A DNA stretch of 64,000 nt, from NCBI RefSeq assembly GCF_000478605.2, contig NZ_ASHX02000001.1, positions 5,099,001-5,163,000 of the forward strand, given 5' to 3'. The DNA is from Streptomyces thermolilacinus SPC6. GTDB taxonomy: Bacteria; Actinomycetota; Actinomycetes; Streptomycetales; Streptomycetaceae. Below are positions 25,336-34,420 of this stretch, piece after piece; position 1 is the stretch's first letter; every line of letters starts with the position of its first letter. The notes under the pieces are model-generated. The model searched no databases. It was not told where the DNA came from and saw nothing but the letters and a program-made list of their open reading frames with translations. A program made the translations under genes and the position numbers.

Positions 25336-26082
25336 ATGACCGCGCACCGCACGAACCCGCACCCCTTGAACGCGCACGTCCGCCCCCACGCCCGGCCCGA
25401 CCTCGCCCGGCCCGGCGTCGGCCTCGTCAAGGCGAGCACCTGGCGCGTCGGCACCCCGGAGCGGCAGCGGGCGGCCGTCGAGGCCATCGCCCGCACCTGG
25501 GAGAAGAGGCCCTGGCCCACCGAGGGACTGCTCTCGTACACCGTCCACATCGGCGAGGACGGCGACACACTGCTGCACTACTCGCAGTGGCGCTCCGAGG
25601 AGGACTACCAGGAGCTGGTGCGCACCGAGCGCGCCGCGCGGAACGCGGAGATCGATGCGGCGGTGCCCGGCATCGAGCGGGTCGCCCTCCACTCGTACGA
25701 GCTGTACCGCGTCGCCGGGCTCGGTGCGGACGGCGGCGAGCGGGTGCCGGGCTGCGTGGTGACCGTGGAGGTGGAGTTCGACGGGCCGGACCCGGCGCGG
25801 CAACGCGGCTGGGTGGACGCCGTGTTCGAGGCGCTCGGCAGCGACCCGGCGCCCCACCCGGGCGGGATCTCCGGCCACTTCCACCTCGGGCTCGACGGCG
25901 CCCGCGTCCTCAACTACGCCGAGTGGGAGAGCGCCGACGCCCACCGGAAGGCCCTGGCCGCGCCCGGCGACGGCATCGGGGGGCCCACCCCGCAGTGGCG
26001 CAGGGTGCGGGCGTACCCGGGGCTGGTGCGCAGTACGGTGCGCCGCCACACGCCCGGGCTGAGTCTCGCCCCGGGCGCGTAG
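25336..26082 (+). CDS. Tandem antibiotic-biosynthesis-monooxygenase (ABM) domain protein
   Basis: 248 residues with two ferredoxin-like ABM repeats, about 30-110 (VKASTWRVG... LLHYSQWRSEEDYQ) and 130-225 (CVVTVEVEF... VLNYAEWESADAH). The paired HYSQW and NYAEW blocks show the duplication. Single ABM proteins are small cofactor-free oxygenases or ligand-binding proteins acting on quinone-like compounds; this one is cytoplasmic. A strong GAGGAGG site precedes the ATG at 25336. The SoxR-like promoter upstream suggests induction by redox-active small molecules. Confidence 0.85.
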   Translation: MTAHRTNPHPLNAHVRPHARPDLARPGVGLVKASTWRVGTPERQRAAVEAIARTWEKRPWPTEGLLSYTVHIGEDGDTLLHYSQWRSEEDYQELVRTERAARNAEIDAAVPGIERVALHSYELYRVAGLGADGGERVPGCVVTVEVEFDGPDPARQRGWVDAVFEALGSDPAPHPGGISGHFHLGLDGARVLNYAEWESADAHRKALAAPGDGIGGPTPQWRRVRAYPGLVRSTVRRHTPGLSLAPGA

Positions 26083-26110
26083 CGGCGACGTACCGTTTCG
26101 TCCGCCGTGC

Positions 26111-27946
26111 TTACGGGCGGAAGCGCAGGACCTGCGGGTCGTGGTCGCTGTTCTGGTCCGCGAACTCCGCGTTGATGTGCACGCTGTCGTACTCGAAGTG
26201 ACGGATGCCGGGGCTGGTCAGGATCTGGTCCAGCACCTGGCTGTTGCCCTGGAAGACGTACGAGTAGCGCTCGGAGCGCGGCAGGCTCATGACGGCCGCG
26301 CGCAGGACGCCGCCGTCGGTGAGGGCCTTCGTCGTGTCGGAGAACTCGAAGTCGTTGATGTCGCCGAGGACCACGACGTCGGCGTTGCGCTGCACCGCGA
26401 GGACGTCCTTGACGAACGCGTTGACGACCTTCGCCTGCTGGAGGCGCTGCACCTCGGAGGAACGGTTCGGCGGCTGGCGGTGGCCGACGATCGACTCGTC
26501 GCCGCCCTTGGAGCCGAAGTGGTTCGCGACGACGATCACCGGGCGGCCGCGGAAGACGAACTCACCGGCCAGCGGCTTGCGGCTGTTCTCCCAGGCGGCG
26601 TCCGCCGGGGCGATCCGGCCGGGGGAGACGGTCAGCGCGGCCTTGCCGCGCTCCTTGACGACACCGGTCGCGGTCGTGGCGTGGCCGCCCGCCCGGTCGG
26701 TGAACGACACGCGCTCGGGGTTGAAGAGGAAGACCTGGCGGATGTTGCCGCCGGGCTGCCCGCCGTCCTTGTTGTTCTCCGGGTCCACGGAGCGCCACTC
26801 GTACGCGGGGCCGCCCGCGGCGACGATCGCGTCCGTGAACTTCTTCAGCGTCTCGTCGGCAGCGACGGTGCCGTCGTTCTTGGCGCCGTTGTTGTCCTGG
26901 ATCTCCTCCAGGGCGACGATGTCGGGCGACGCCAGGTTCTCCACGACGGCCTTCGCCAGCGCGTCGAACTTCTCCTGCGGGTCCGTCGGGTCCAGGTTCT
27001 CCACGTTGTACGTGGCGACGGCGAGCTCGCTGATGTGCTGCGGGCGGGTCCTCTCGCGCTTCAGGCCGCGGTCCTCGACCGTGCCCATCGTGCGCGCGGT
27101 GAGGGTGTAGCCGCCGTACTGGTTGAAGTCGAGCGGGCCCTCGGTCTCACCCGTCAGGACGTCGCCGACGTTCGCGGTCGGGAACGGCTGCTCGGCGAGC
27201 GGGACCAGCGACTGCACCTTCAGGCGGCCGGAGTTCTGCGAGGTGTACGAGCCGTACACCGTGCCGCCGCGGCGGTTGGCGTTCTCGTCGGGCTTGACGG
27301 TCACCCACAGCTCGGCGTGCTCGGTGCTGGGGCCGACGACCCGGGAGGTGCCGATGCGGATGTTGGCGCCCTCCAGCGACTCGTAGTAGTCCAGGGCGTA
27401 CGAACCGGGCCTGAGCGGCAGGCCGTTGACGGAGCCGTTCTTGGCCGGGTCGCCCTCGGGGGCGTACGCGTCCGGGACGGACTCGGCGGTGACGGCGACC
27501 GGCGCGGGCACCGGGTTGCCGGAGGAGACGACCGTGACGGTCGGCTTCGAGATCTGCGTGAGCGACTGGTTGCCGGAGTTCAGGCCGCCCGGGACGTACT
27601 CGGTGACCGTGCCCGACACCTTGACGGCGTCGCCGACGGAGACGGTCGGCTTGGAGCTGGTGAAGACGAAGACGCCCTCGCTGGTCGCCGGGTCCCCGTC
27701 CCCCCGCGGGTCCTGGAACCAGAAACCGCGCGAGCCGTACGTGCGCACACCGGTGACGACGCCGGCGACGTCCGTCACGCGCTGGCCGACAAGCGGGGAT
27801 ATGCGCGTCGAGCCCTGGATGTCGTGAATACGGACGATGTCGGTCGTTTCCGCCGCCGAGGTGGTGGCGCCGGCGAGCAGCCCGGCGGCCAGTGCGGCGG
27901 TGACGACCGCCGAGACCGCAGCGGTTCTCGGCAGGGAGGAAGCCAT
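26111..27946 (-). CDS. Secreted endonuclease/exonuclease/phosphatase-family protein
   Basis: 611 residues. A signal peptide covers 1 to about 32 (hydrophobic core AVVTAALAAGLLAGA, then TTSAAE). An N-terminal beta-rich/OB-like region (about 35-320) precedes the EEP domain, which shows LAVATYNVENLDP, VALEEIQDN, GDINDFE and the terminal SDHDPQVL blocks with the catalytic Asn, Glu, Asp and His residues. Related proteins are extracellular nucleases or phosphatases (ExeM/YhcR-like). The ATG at 27946 has GGAG upstream. It converges on the ABM gene with only 28 bp between. Confidence 0.88.
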   Translation of the reverse strand: MASSLPRTAAVSAVVTAALAAGLLAGATTSAAETTDIVRIHDIQGSTRISPLVGQRVTDVAGVVTGVRTYGSRGFWFQDPRGDGDPATSEGVFVFTSSKPTVSVGDAVKVSGTVTEYVPGGLNSGNQSLTQISKPTVTVVSSGNPVPAPVAVTAESVPDAYAPEGDPAKNGSVNGLPLRPGSYALDYYESLEGANIRIGTSRVVGPSTEHAELWVTVKPDENANRRGGTVYGSYTSQNSGRLKVQSLVPLAEQPFPTANVGDVLTGETEGPLDFNQYGGYTLTARTMGTVEDRGLKRERTRPQHISELAVATYNVENLDPTDPQEKFDALAKAVVENLASPDIVALEEIQDNNGAKNDGTVAADETLKKFTDAIVAAGGPAYEWRSVDPENNKDGGQPGGNIRQVFLFNPERVSFTDRAGGHATTATGVVKERGKAALTVSPGRIAPADAAWENSRKPLAGEFVFRGRPVIVVANHFGSKGGDESIVGHRQPPNRSSEVQRLQQAKVVNAFVKDVLAVQRNADVVVLGDINDFEFSDTTKALTDGGVLRAAVMSLPRSERYSYVFQGNSQVLDQILTSPGIRHFEYDSVHINAEFADQNSDHDPQVLRFRP

Positions 27947-28197
27947 GAATGGACTCCAAGAGATGGTGGGAGGTGAGGGTGCGCGGAGTGGCTGGAAAGG
28001 TGTGGTCGCCGCTCTACGCGCGTCAATCTCTTGGGTGAGCAGGCCACTTGTCAAGGGGGTCCGAGTGGACGGGGGTGGTCGGCCGCGTGAACGCCCGGAG
28101 CGCCCTCCGTATGCGTCTACGCTGGGGACGGCCCGGGCCCGCGCCGCTGGAGGGCGGCCCGGCCCGCACCGCCGCACGCCTTGAGGAGATGCCGCCG

Positions 28198-29691
28198 ATG
28201 CCCGCAGACCGCACGACCCTGCCGCCGGTACGGCTCCGACCGGACGCCGAACTGGCCCGGGCCGCGCTGGCGGCTCCGGTACTGGCGCGGGCCGTACGGC
28301 TGGCCCGCTGGGCCGGCCCGGAGACGAGGGTCGGCGCGGGCGGCGAGCTCGTGGACGAGCAACTGGGCGCGGCCGCCGAGGCGCTGGGCCTCGCGGCGGA
28401 CGAGGACGGCGAGGCGTACGCCAGCGAGGCGTGGCGGGTCGCCGTGGACACGGGGCTCGTGGAGGTGCGGGAGGAGCCGGGCGGCGCGGACGGTCGCGGT
28501 GGCGTGGACGGTCCTGGCGTCGCCGAGGGTACGGGCACGGTCACGGCCGGGGAGGCCCTGTCGCTGGTGACCCGCGGCGGCCCGCACGATGTGCTCGGCC
28601 TGTGGCTGGACGGCCTGGAGACCGTGTTCGCCGACGCCGCCGCGCCCGTACTCGACGACGTGGAGGCGCTGGAGGCGGCGGCGGGGCCGGACGGCCGGAT
28701 CGACTTCGACGCGCTGGGCTGGGACCCGGAGGCGGAGGCCCGCTTCCTGGACGAGGTGCTGGCCAACCTCTACCTGCTGACCGTCTCCGAGGGCGGCCCC
28801 GGTGAAGGGCCCGTACCGCTGCCCGCGCTCGCCGCGTCCGTCCTCGTGCCCGACGACATGGGCGAGCCGACGGACGACGTTCTGGAGCAGGTGTCGCGGG
28901 CGATGATGCGCCTCGACGACCAGTTCCGGGTGCTGGAGCCGATGGGCCTGGTCGAGTACCGGCCCGTCGACGAGGCGCTGATGACGGAGGAGGCGCCCGA
29001 CGAACCGGCGCCCGCGGAGCTGGACGAGGACGACGTCGCCCGGTACGGCATGGTGCGGCTCACCCCGCTCGGGCTGTACGGCGTCCGCAGCCGGCTGCTG
29101 GAGGCGGGCGTGGACGCCCCGGCGGTCGGGGACCTCGCGGAGCGGGGCGCTGACGAACTGCTCGGCGCGGTCGGCGGTTTCCCGCAGGCGGCGGCGCGGG
29201 CCGAGACGGAGCGGTGGCTCGCCGGGCGCGAACCGGTCGCCGCGGCCCGCGAGTTGCTCGCCGCGGCGAAGGGCGCCGACGCCGGGTCGCCGCTGCGCCG
29301 GCTCCACTGCCAGCAGGCGCTGGCCCTGGTGGGCGCCGAGGCGGAGCCCGCCGTGCGGGAGGTGCTGGACGACCCGGAGCTGGGCGGGCTGGCGCGGGTG
29401 TGGCTGGCCGAGCGGGGCGCGGCGGACGTGCCGCCGCCGCCCGAGGCGATGATCTTCTGGCTGGCCATCGACACGATCGCCGCGCAACTGGACGCGGACG
29501 GGGACCTGGAGGAGCTCCAGGACCTGGTGGAGGGGCTGACGGGGCGCCACAGCGGGTTCTTCGCCGAGGCGTGGCGGGTGGAGCATCCGGCCACGCCGGA
29601 GGTGCTGGAGGCGATGGGGCGGTTGCACCGGGACAAGCGGGCGGCCAAGGACGCCCGGAAGGCCGCGTTCAAGGCCCGCTCCCGAGCCTGA
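28198..29691 (+). CDS. Conserved 497-residue protein of unknown function
   Basis: An acidic, Ala/Glu-rich soluble protein with no signal peptide or membrane segment. The N-terminal half has winged-helix-like stretches (LFDDQF/VLEPMGLVEYRPVD followed by VRLTPLGLYGVRSRLLEAG), and the C-terminal half looks like HEAT-type helical repeats (LHCQQALALVGAEAEPAVR, LGGLARVWLAERG). No named domain is recognised. The ATG at 28198 is preferred over ATG 28189 because GAGGAG lies 9 bases upstream. It starts about 250 bp from a divergent secreted nuclease gene. Confidence 0.75.
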   Translation: MPADRTTLPPVRLRPDAELARAALAAPVLARAVRLARWAGPETRVGAGGELVDEQLGAAAEALGLAADEDGEAYASEAWRVAVDTGLVEVREEPGGADGRGGVDGPGVAEGTGTVTAGEALSLVTRGGPHDVLGLWLDGLETVFADAAAPVLDDVEALEAAAGPDGRIDFDALGWDPEAEARFLDEVLANLYLLTVSEGGPGEGPVPLPALAASVLVPDDMGEPTDDVLEQVSRAMMRLDDQFRVLEPMGLVEYRPVDEALMTEEAPDEPAPAELDEDDVARYGMVRLTPLGLYGVRSRLLEAGVDAPAVGDLAERGADELLGAVGGFPQAAARAETERWLAGREPVAAARELLAAAKGADAGSPLRRLHCQQALALVGAEAEPAVREVLDDPELGGLARVWLAERGAADVPPPPEAMIFWLAIDTIAAQLDADGDLEELQDLVEGLTGRHSGFFAEAWRVEHPATPEVLEAMGRLHRDKRAAKDARKAAFKARSRA

Positions 29692-30285
29692 CCTTCCCCG
29701 GGGGCCCACCCCCAGGGCCCTGGTGCTGCCGGGAGCCCGTGGCCTTCCTGCCCGCTCCCGCCCGGTGCCCTGGCGGCCCGCCTCCGGGGCCTGCCCCCGC
29801 GAGGGCCTCGCGTCCCAGGACCTCCGGGTGCCCCATGAAGGCACTGCCCTTCCAGGGCGCTCGGCCCTGCGACGGCTTCCACTCCGCGGTGGCGCCGCCG
29901 TGCTGGACGCCAAGCCCGGCGAAGGCCTCGGCCCTGCCGGGGCCCATCCCTCGCCGCGCTGGGGCTGGACCTGCCCCCGTTGTGGGCAGGCGTCCCGCAG
30001 GGTGGACGGGTGGGCGCAACGGGGGCCCCGCCCGGGAGGGCGCGCACCTGTGCGGCGGGCGCTGGTACGGGCACCCGGCACGTCCGCTGTGCCCACCCGT
30101 TCCGCCCCTGGGCGGACCAGCTGCCCACAGCGGAGAGCCGACGCGGCCCTCAGGCGGACGTGCCCGTGTGGCTTACATGGGGTGGGCCGCAGTGTGAGGG
30201 AGGGGTGCTGGTTGCCCGGGGTTTGCCGGGGGTTCAGGGGGCGCAGGCACCTTGGGGGCACCGTATCGCCCAGACAGGAGCCCCG
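29692..30285. other. 594-bp gap without a supported gene
   Basis: Composition differs from its neighbours: C-rich on this strand, with a scattered 7-bp hairpin (29970-29976 with 29984-29990). Open frames exist but have poor protein-like composition, no ribosome site and no recognisable domain. The last 75 bp hold the phoX-like gene's regulatory sequence. Confidence 0.6.
30211..30242 (+). promoter_or_regulatory. PHO-box-like direct repeats upstream of the PhoX-like gene
   Basis: Three GTT-led units begin at 30211, 30221 and 30232 (GTTGCCCGGG, GTTTGCCGGG, GTTCAGGGGGC). PhoP sites in Streptomyces are 11-base direct repeats starting GTTCA. Only the third unit has the full GTTCA, so this is a weak match supported by the downstream phosphatase. 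Confidence 0.35.
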
Positions 30286-31674
30286 ATGCCGCTCAGCCGT
30301 AGAGAGTTCGCCGCCACCGGCACCGCCCTCGCCCTCACCGGAACGGTCGGCGCCCTCGCCACCGCGCCGGGGGCCATCGCCGCGCCGGAGGTGCGGGGCG
30401 GCGGGCGCGGGTACGGCCCGCTGCTGGAGGACCCGGCCGGGCTGCTCGCCCTGCCCGCCGGGTTCTCGTACCGGGTCCTCACCCACGGCGGCGTGACCCG
30501 CCTGGAGAGCGGCGAGTTCACCCCGGAGCGGCACGACGGCACCGCCGCCTTCCCCGGGCCGCGCGGCACCACCCTGCTCGTCAACAACCACGAGCTGAAG
30601 GGGCCGCGCGCCAAGTGGCAGCACCCCGTCCCGCTCACCGACGGCCTCGTCTACGACCCCGCCGCCGCCGGTGGCTGCACCGTCGTGGAGGTGCACCGCG
30701 ACGGCCGCACCGCCGAGTGGGTCGGCATCGCCGGCACGTCCACCAACTGCGCGGGCGGCGCCACCGCGTGGGGCACCTGGCTCACCTGCGAGGAGAACTC
30801 CGACCGCGCCGGTGAGAACGGCATGACGAAGGACCACGGCTACGTCTTCGAGGTGGACCCCCACGACCGGCGCGCCAACCGCGACCCGAAGCCCGTCAAG
30901 GCGTTCGGCCGGTTCGACCACGAGGCCGTCGTCATCGACCCGCGGCGCGGCCACGCGTACCTGACCGAGGACGACTCCTCGCCCAACGGCCTGTTCTACC
31001 GGTGGGCCCCGCCGGAGGGCTTCCGGCACGGCCGGGGCCGGCTGCGCACCCTCGCCGACGACGCCGGTGTCCTCCAGGCGCCGCGCTGCTTCGACGCGGG
31101 CGGCCGGTTCGTGGACGACCTGTCCCGCGCCGCCCGCGTGGGCACCGTGTACGGCGTGGACTGGGTGGACGTGCCCGACCGCGACGCCCGGACGGTCGCC
31201 GTGCGCGAGCAGTTCGGGGACGGCGACGTGACGCGCGGCCGGAAGCTGGAGGGCATGTGGTGGGCGGACGGCGGCGCGTACATCGTCTCCTCGTACGCCC
31301 GTGAGGAGAGCCCCGGCGCCCCGCACGACGGGCAGGTCTGGTTCTACGACCCGAAGCGCGGCACGCTCACCCTGAAGGTGCTGCTCGGCGTGAACGCCGC
31401 CCCCGACGAGGACGGCGCCCTCGACGGGCCGGACAACATCACCGTCTCGCCGTACGGCGGGCTGGTCATCGCCGAGGACGGCGAAGGCGTCCAGCACCTC
31501 TTCGGCGCGACGGACTCGGGGCGGACGTACCCGATCGCCCGCAACGACCTCAACGACTCCGAGTTCGCCGGGGTCGTCTTCTCGCCGGACGGGCGGACGC
31601 TGTACGCCAACATCCAGAAGCCCGGCCTGCTGCTCGCCATCACCGGGCCCTGGCACCGCGCGCCCCGGCGCTGA
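30286..31674 (+). CDS. PhoX-like phosphatase (DUF839), Tat-exported
   Basis: 462 residues beginning MPLSRREFAATG, a twin-arginine signal with cleavage likely after AIAA around residue 34. The DUF839 beta-propeller follows, with NNHELKG (about 84-90), TWLTCEENSD, FGRFDHEAV and YLTEDDS blocks that supply the metal and iron ligands in PhoX. PhoX enzymes are Ca/Fe alkaline phosphatases released under phosphate limitation. An ACAGGAG site lies 6 bases before the ATG. Some DUF839 proteins have no tested activity, so the enzyme name is from family only. Confidence 0.85.
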   Translation: MPLSRREFAATGTALALTGTVGALATAPGAIAAPEVRGGGRGYGPLLEDPAGLLALPAGFSYRVLTHGGVTRLESGEFTPERHDGTAAFPGPRGTTLLVNNHELKGPRAKWQHPVPLTDGLVYDPAAAGGCTVVEVHRDGRTAEWVGIAGTSTNCAGGATAWGTWLTCEENSDRAGENGMTKDHGYVFEVDPHDRRANRDPKPVKAFGRFDHEAVVIDPRRGHAYLTEDDSSPNGLFYRWAPPEGFRHGRGRLRTLADDAGVLQAPRCFDAGGRFVDDLSRAARVGTVYGVDWVDVPDRDARTVAVREQFGDGDVTRGRKLEGMWWADGGAYIVSSYAREESPGAPHDGQVWFYDPKRGTLTLKVLLGVNAAPDEDGALDGPDNITVSPYGGLVIAEDGEGVQHLFGATDSGRTYPIARNDLNDSEFAGVVFSPDGRTLYANIQKPGLLLAITGPWHRAPRR

Positions 31675-31684
31675 CCTGCGCCAC

Positions 31685-31715
31685 AAGGCCCCGCCCGGCT
31701 GCCGGGCGGGGCCTT
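31685..31715. terminator. Terminator between PhoX-like and TerD genes
   Basis: A perfect GC-rich stem (31685-31697 with 31703-31715, loop of five) between convergent genes. Confidence 0.85.
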
Positions 31716-31735
31716 CGCGCGCGTACGGGCAGATC

Positions 31736-32956
31736 CTAGAGGGCGGCCGCCGACGGGCGGACCATGTCGCGGACCGTGCGGGCCTTCACGAACGAGCCCA
31801 TCGCGGTCATCTCCCACTCGCCGGAGAACTGCCGGATCAGCTTGCACATCATGACGCCGGTCTGCGGCTCGGCACTCGTCAGGTCGAAACGGACCAGCTC
31901 CTCGCCCGTCGCGGCGTCCAGCAGCCGGCAGTAGGCCTTCGCGACCTGGGTGAACTTCTGCCCGGAGAACGAGTTCACCGTGAAGACCAGGCCCGTCGCG
32001 TCGGCGGGCAGCCGGCCCAGATCGACCGTGATGACCTCGTCGTCACCCGCGCCCTCGCCCGTGAGGTTGTCCCCGGAGTGGCGGATGGCGCCGCCGAGAA
32101 TGGTCAGCTTGCCGAAGTAGCAGCTGTCCAGGTGGTTGCGCTGGGGGCCGTACGCGATGACCGAGGCGTCCAGGTCGATGTCCTTGCCCCGGTACGCGGG
32201 CTCCCAGCCGAGGCCCATCTTGACCTGCGACAGCAGCGGGCGGCCGCCCTTGACCAGCGACACGGTCTGGTTCTTCTGGAGGTTCACCCGGCCCTTGTCC
32301 AGGTTGATCTTCCCCGACGCCGGGGGAGCCACCGGGGGAGCGGCGGGCGCGGGCGCGGGCGTGGCACCGGCGCGGGAGCGCTCGGGCGGGGCCGTCGAGG
32401 AGGCGGGCTGTGCCGCGGGCGGCTGGGGCTGGGGGGCCGGGGGAGCGGCGGGGGGTTCCTCGACGGTCACGCCGAAGTCGGTCGCGATGCCCGCGAGCCC
32501 GTTCGCGTACCCCTGACCCACCGCGCGCGCCTTCCACGCGCCGCCCCGCCGGTACACCTCCACCACGACCAGCGCCGTTTCGGCGCCCAGCCGGGGCGGG
32601 GTGAACGTCGCGAGGACCGCGCCCGTCGCGGCGTCGCGGATCGTGGCCGTCGGCTCGATGCCCTGGAAGGTCTGGCCCGCGGCGTCCGGGCTCGCGGTGA
32701 CGACGATCCGCTCGATGTCGGCGGGCACCGCCGCCGTGTCCACCGTGATCGCGTCGGGTGCCGTGCCGCCGCCGGACCGGTAGGTGACACCGGGGCCCGA
32801 CGGCTGGTTGTAGAAGATGAAGTCGTCGTCGGACCGGACCTTGCCTTGGTCGGTGAGCAGCAGGCCCGAGACGTCGAGCCGCACCGGGGCGGAGACGTCC
32901 ACCGCCACGCGCGCGGCGGACAGGGGGATGTTCGAGCCGGGGGTCATAGCTGTCAT
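31736..32956 (-). CDS. Double TerD-domain tellurium-resistance/stress protein
   Basis: 406 residues with two TerD-type domains, about 1-165 (VDVSAPVRLDVSGLLL, SDDDFIFYNQPSGPG) and 210-400 (NLQKNQTVSLVKGG, GDDEVITVDLGRLPADA), joined by a Pro/Ala-rich linker of about 45 residues. TerD domains bind calcium through SDDDFIFYNQ/DDEV clusters, and both are intact. Such proteins belong to the tellurite and phage-defence-related Ter system, but no terB, terC or kinase genes are near. The ATG at 32947 is an alternative start. Divergent from the AraC regulator. Confidence 0.88.
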   Translation of the reverse strand: MTAMTPGSNIPLSAARVAVDVSAPVRLDVSGLLLTDQGKVRSDDDFIFYNQPSGPGVTYRSGGGTAPDAITVDTAAVPADIERIVVTASPDAAGQTFQGIEPTATIRDAATGAVLATFTPPRLGAETALVVVEVYRRGGAWKARAVGQGYANGLAGIATDFGVTVEEPPAAPPAPQPQPPAAQPASSTAPPERSRAGATPAPAPAAPPVAPPASGKINLDKGRVNLQKNQTVSLVKGGRPLLSQVKMGLGWEPAYRGKDIDLDASVIAYGPQRNHLDSCYFGKLTILGGAIRHSGDNLTGEGAGDDEVITVDLGRLPADATGLVFTVNSFSGQKFTQVAKAYCRLLDAATGEELVRFDLTSAEPQTGVMMCKLIRQFSGEWEMTAMGSFVKARTVRDMVRPSAAAL

Positions 32957-33025
32957 GACTGCCGTAACGATCGAGTCCGCTTTGCCGTTCCCTTACCTTC
33001 CGCCACCGGAGTCACAGGGCCCGCC

Positions 33026-33090
33026 GCACCGGGGCACGGGGGCGGCCGCACCGGGGGTACGGCGGCCGTCGCACCGGGGCACGGGGGCGG
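33026..33090. repeat. 20-bp direct repeats upstream of the AraC gene
   Basis: GCACCGGGGCACGGGGGCGG is identical at 33026-33045 and 33071-33090, with a diverged copy from 33048. They lie 40-100 bp before the AraC start and could be its operators or a simple duplication. Confidence 0.75.
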
Positions 33091-33128
33091 CGCGGGACGG
33101 AAGTGCGGGAGGCATATTCTCTCGCCCC

Positions 33129-34115
33129 GTGACTGGAGGGACCATTTTTCGTACCGGGGACGTGGAGGAAGCGCGCCGCGAGATCGGTGAGCGCTTCTAC
33201 GCCACGTTCATGGACGTCATCGAAGGGCAGGGGCGGCGGTTCGACGCCCGCTTCGAGACGGTCCGCCTCGGGCCGCTCGTCGTGGGGGACATGCGGTGCG
33301 GCGTCGACGTGCGGATGCGCTTCGGGGAGCTGGGCGCGTACCACGTGAACGTGCCGCTGAGCGGGCGGCTCGAACTGCGGCAGGGCGTGGGCGCCACCCT
33401 CACCGGCACGCCGGAGCGGGCCACGGTGCTGAACCCGGCCGGGCCGGTCGTGGTCGAGCGGTGGGCGGGGGACTGCCGGGTCGTCGCCGTCAAGGTGGAG
33501 ACGGCCGCGCTGCGGCGGCGGCTGGAGGAACTGCTGGGCCGCACCCCGCCCCGCGCCCTCGTCCTGGCGCCGACGCTGGACCTGGCGCGTGGGGCGGGCC
33601 GCGACTGGGCGGCGCTCGTACGGCGCCTCGCGCGCGAAGCGGCCGACCCGGCGGGGCTCGCCCAGCACCCGCTGGTCGCCGAGCCGCTCAAGGACGCGCT
33701 GCTCAGCGGGCTGCTGCTGGCCGCGTCGCATCCGTACCGCGACGAGCTCGACGAACCGGCCCGCGCCCTGCGCCCGGCGCCGGTGAAGCGGGTCATGGAC
33801 GCGGTGCGGGAGCGGCCCGAGCACCCGTTCACCGCGACGGAGTTGGCCGGTCTCGCGCGGGTGAGCACCCGGCGGCTCCAGGAGTCGTTCCGCGCCCATG
33901 TGGGCACGACCCCGATGGGGTACGTCCGCGACGTACGGCTGGCGCGGGTCCGCGACGAGCTGAGGGACGCGGAGCCGGGTGGCGGGCTGACGGTCAGCGA
34001 GGTGGCGTGGCGCTGGGGCTTCACGCACCTGGGGCGGTTCGCGGCCCGGTACCGGGAGCGGTTCGGCGAGACGCCGTCGCAGACCCTGCACGCGCCGCCG
34101 CCGGGGCGGGCGTGA
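33129..34115 (+). CDS. AraC-family transcriptional regulator
   Basis: 328 residues. The N-terminal 200 have the AraC ligand-binding-2 type fold (DMRCGVDVRMRFGELGAYHVNVPLSGRLEL). Two helix-turn-helix motifs follow at about 225-315 (TATELAGLARVSTRRLQESFRAHVG, then VSEVAWRWGFTHLGRFAARYRERFG). The start is GTG at 33129. Target genes cannot be told; the divergent TerD gene and itself are the obvious local candidates, given the direct repeats in its own promoter region. Confidence 0.88.
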   Translation: MTGGTIFRTGDVEEARREIGERFYATFMDVIEGQGRRFDARFETVRLGPLVVGDMRCGVDVRMRFGELGAYHVNVPLSGRLELRQGVGATLTGTPERATVLNPAGPVVVERWAGDCRVVAVKVETAALRRRLEELLGRTPPRALVLAPTLDLARGAGRDWAALVRRLAREAADPAGLAQHPLVAEPLKDALLSGLLLAASHPYRDELDEPARALRPAPVKRVMDAVRERPEHPFTATELAGLARVSTRRLQESFRAHVGTTPMGYVRDVRLARVRDELRDAEPGGGLTVSEVAWRWGFTHLGRFAARYRERFGETPSQTLHAPPPGRA

Positions 34116-34129
34116 GCGCCGGGCCCCGC

Positions 34130-34213
34130 GCGCCGGGTCGTGCTTCCACGCGCCGAGGCCCGCGCGCCGTCGTGCTTCCGGGCACCACGGTCCCCGCGCC
34201 GGGTCGTGCTTCC
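34130..34213. repeat. Three imperfect repeats of a GCGCCGGGTCGTGCTTCC unit
   Basis: Copies at 34130-34147, 34164-34179 (two bases shorter) and 34196-34213, about 33 bp apart, just after the AraC stop. The rest of the 305-bp gap to 34420 contains no gene and ends with the terminator at 34342-34391. Confidence 0.75.
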
Positions 34214-34341
34214 GCATGCCGCGGTGCGCCGCGTTCACCGGACAGGGGGCCGCGCTCCGCGGATAAGTGATCGTTTGAGTGGGCTTTAGTGTCACTTTGT
34301 GGCGCGGACGTATCTGTCCCCCGTGGATGCGCGCGTCCCTC

Positions 34342-34391
34342 GCACAGGCCCGGCCCGGGTCGCCCCCCGTGAGATCGGGCCGGGCCTGTGC
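34342..34391. terminator. Terminator between AraC and uronate dehydrogenase genes
   Basis: A perfect 16-bp stem (34342-34357 with 34376-34391) with an 18-base loop, between convergent genes. Confidence 0.85.
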
Positions 34392-34420
34392 CTTTCCCCC
34401 GCCCCGGCGCCGACGCTCCG

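Noticed and set aside
28117..31686. A 1189-codon leftward open frame across the 497-aa and PhoX-like genes
   Set aside because: It runs antisense to two supported genes and an intergenic gap, with Arg/Val/Glu-rich low-information sequence, as expected for the unused strand in a high-GC genome.
31736..34115. Ter-type phage-defence island
   Set aside because: Only a double-TerD protein and an AraC regulator are present; no terB, terC, terZ, kinase or nuclease partners.
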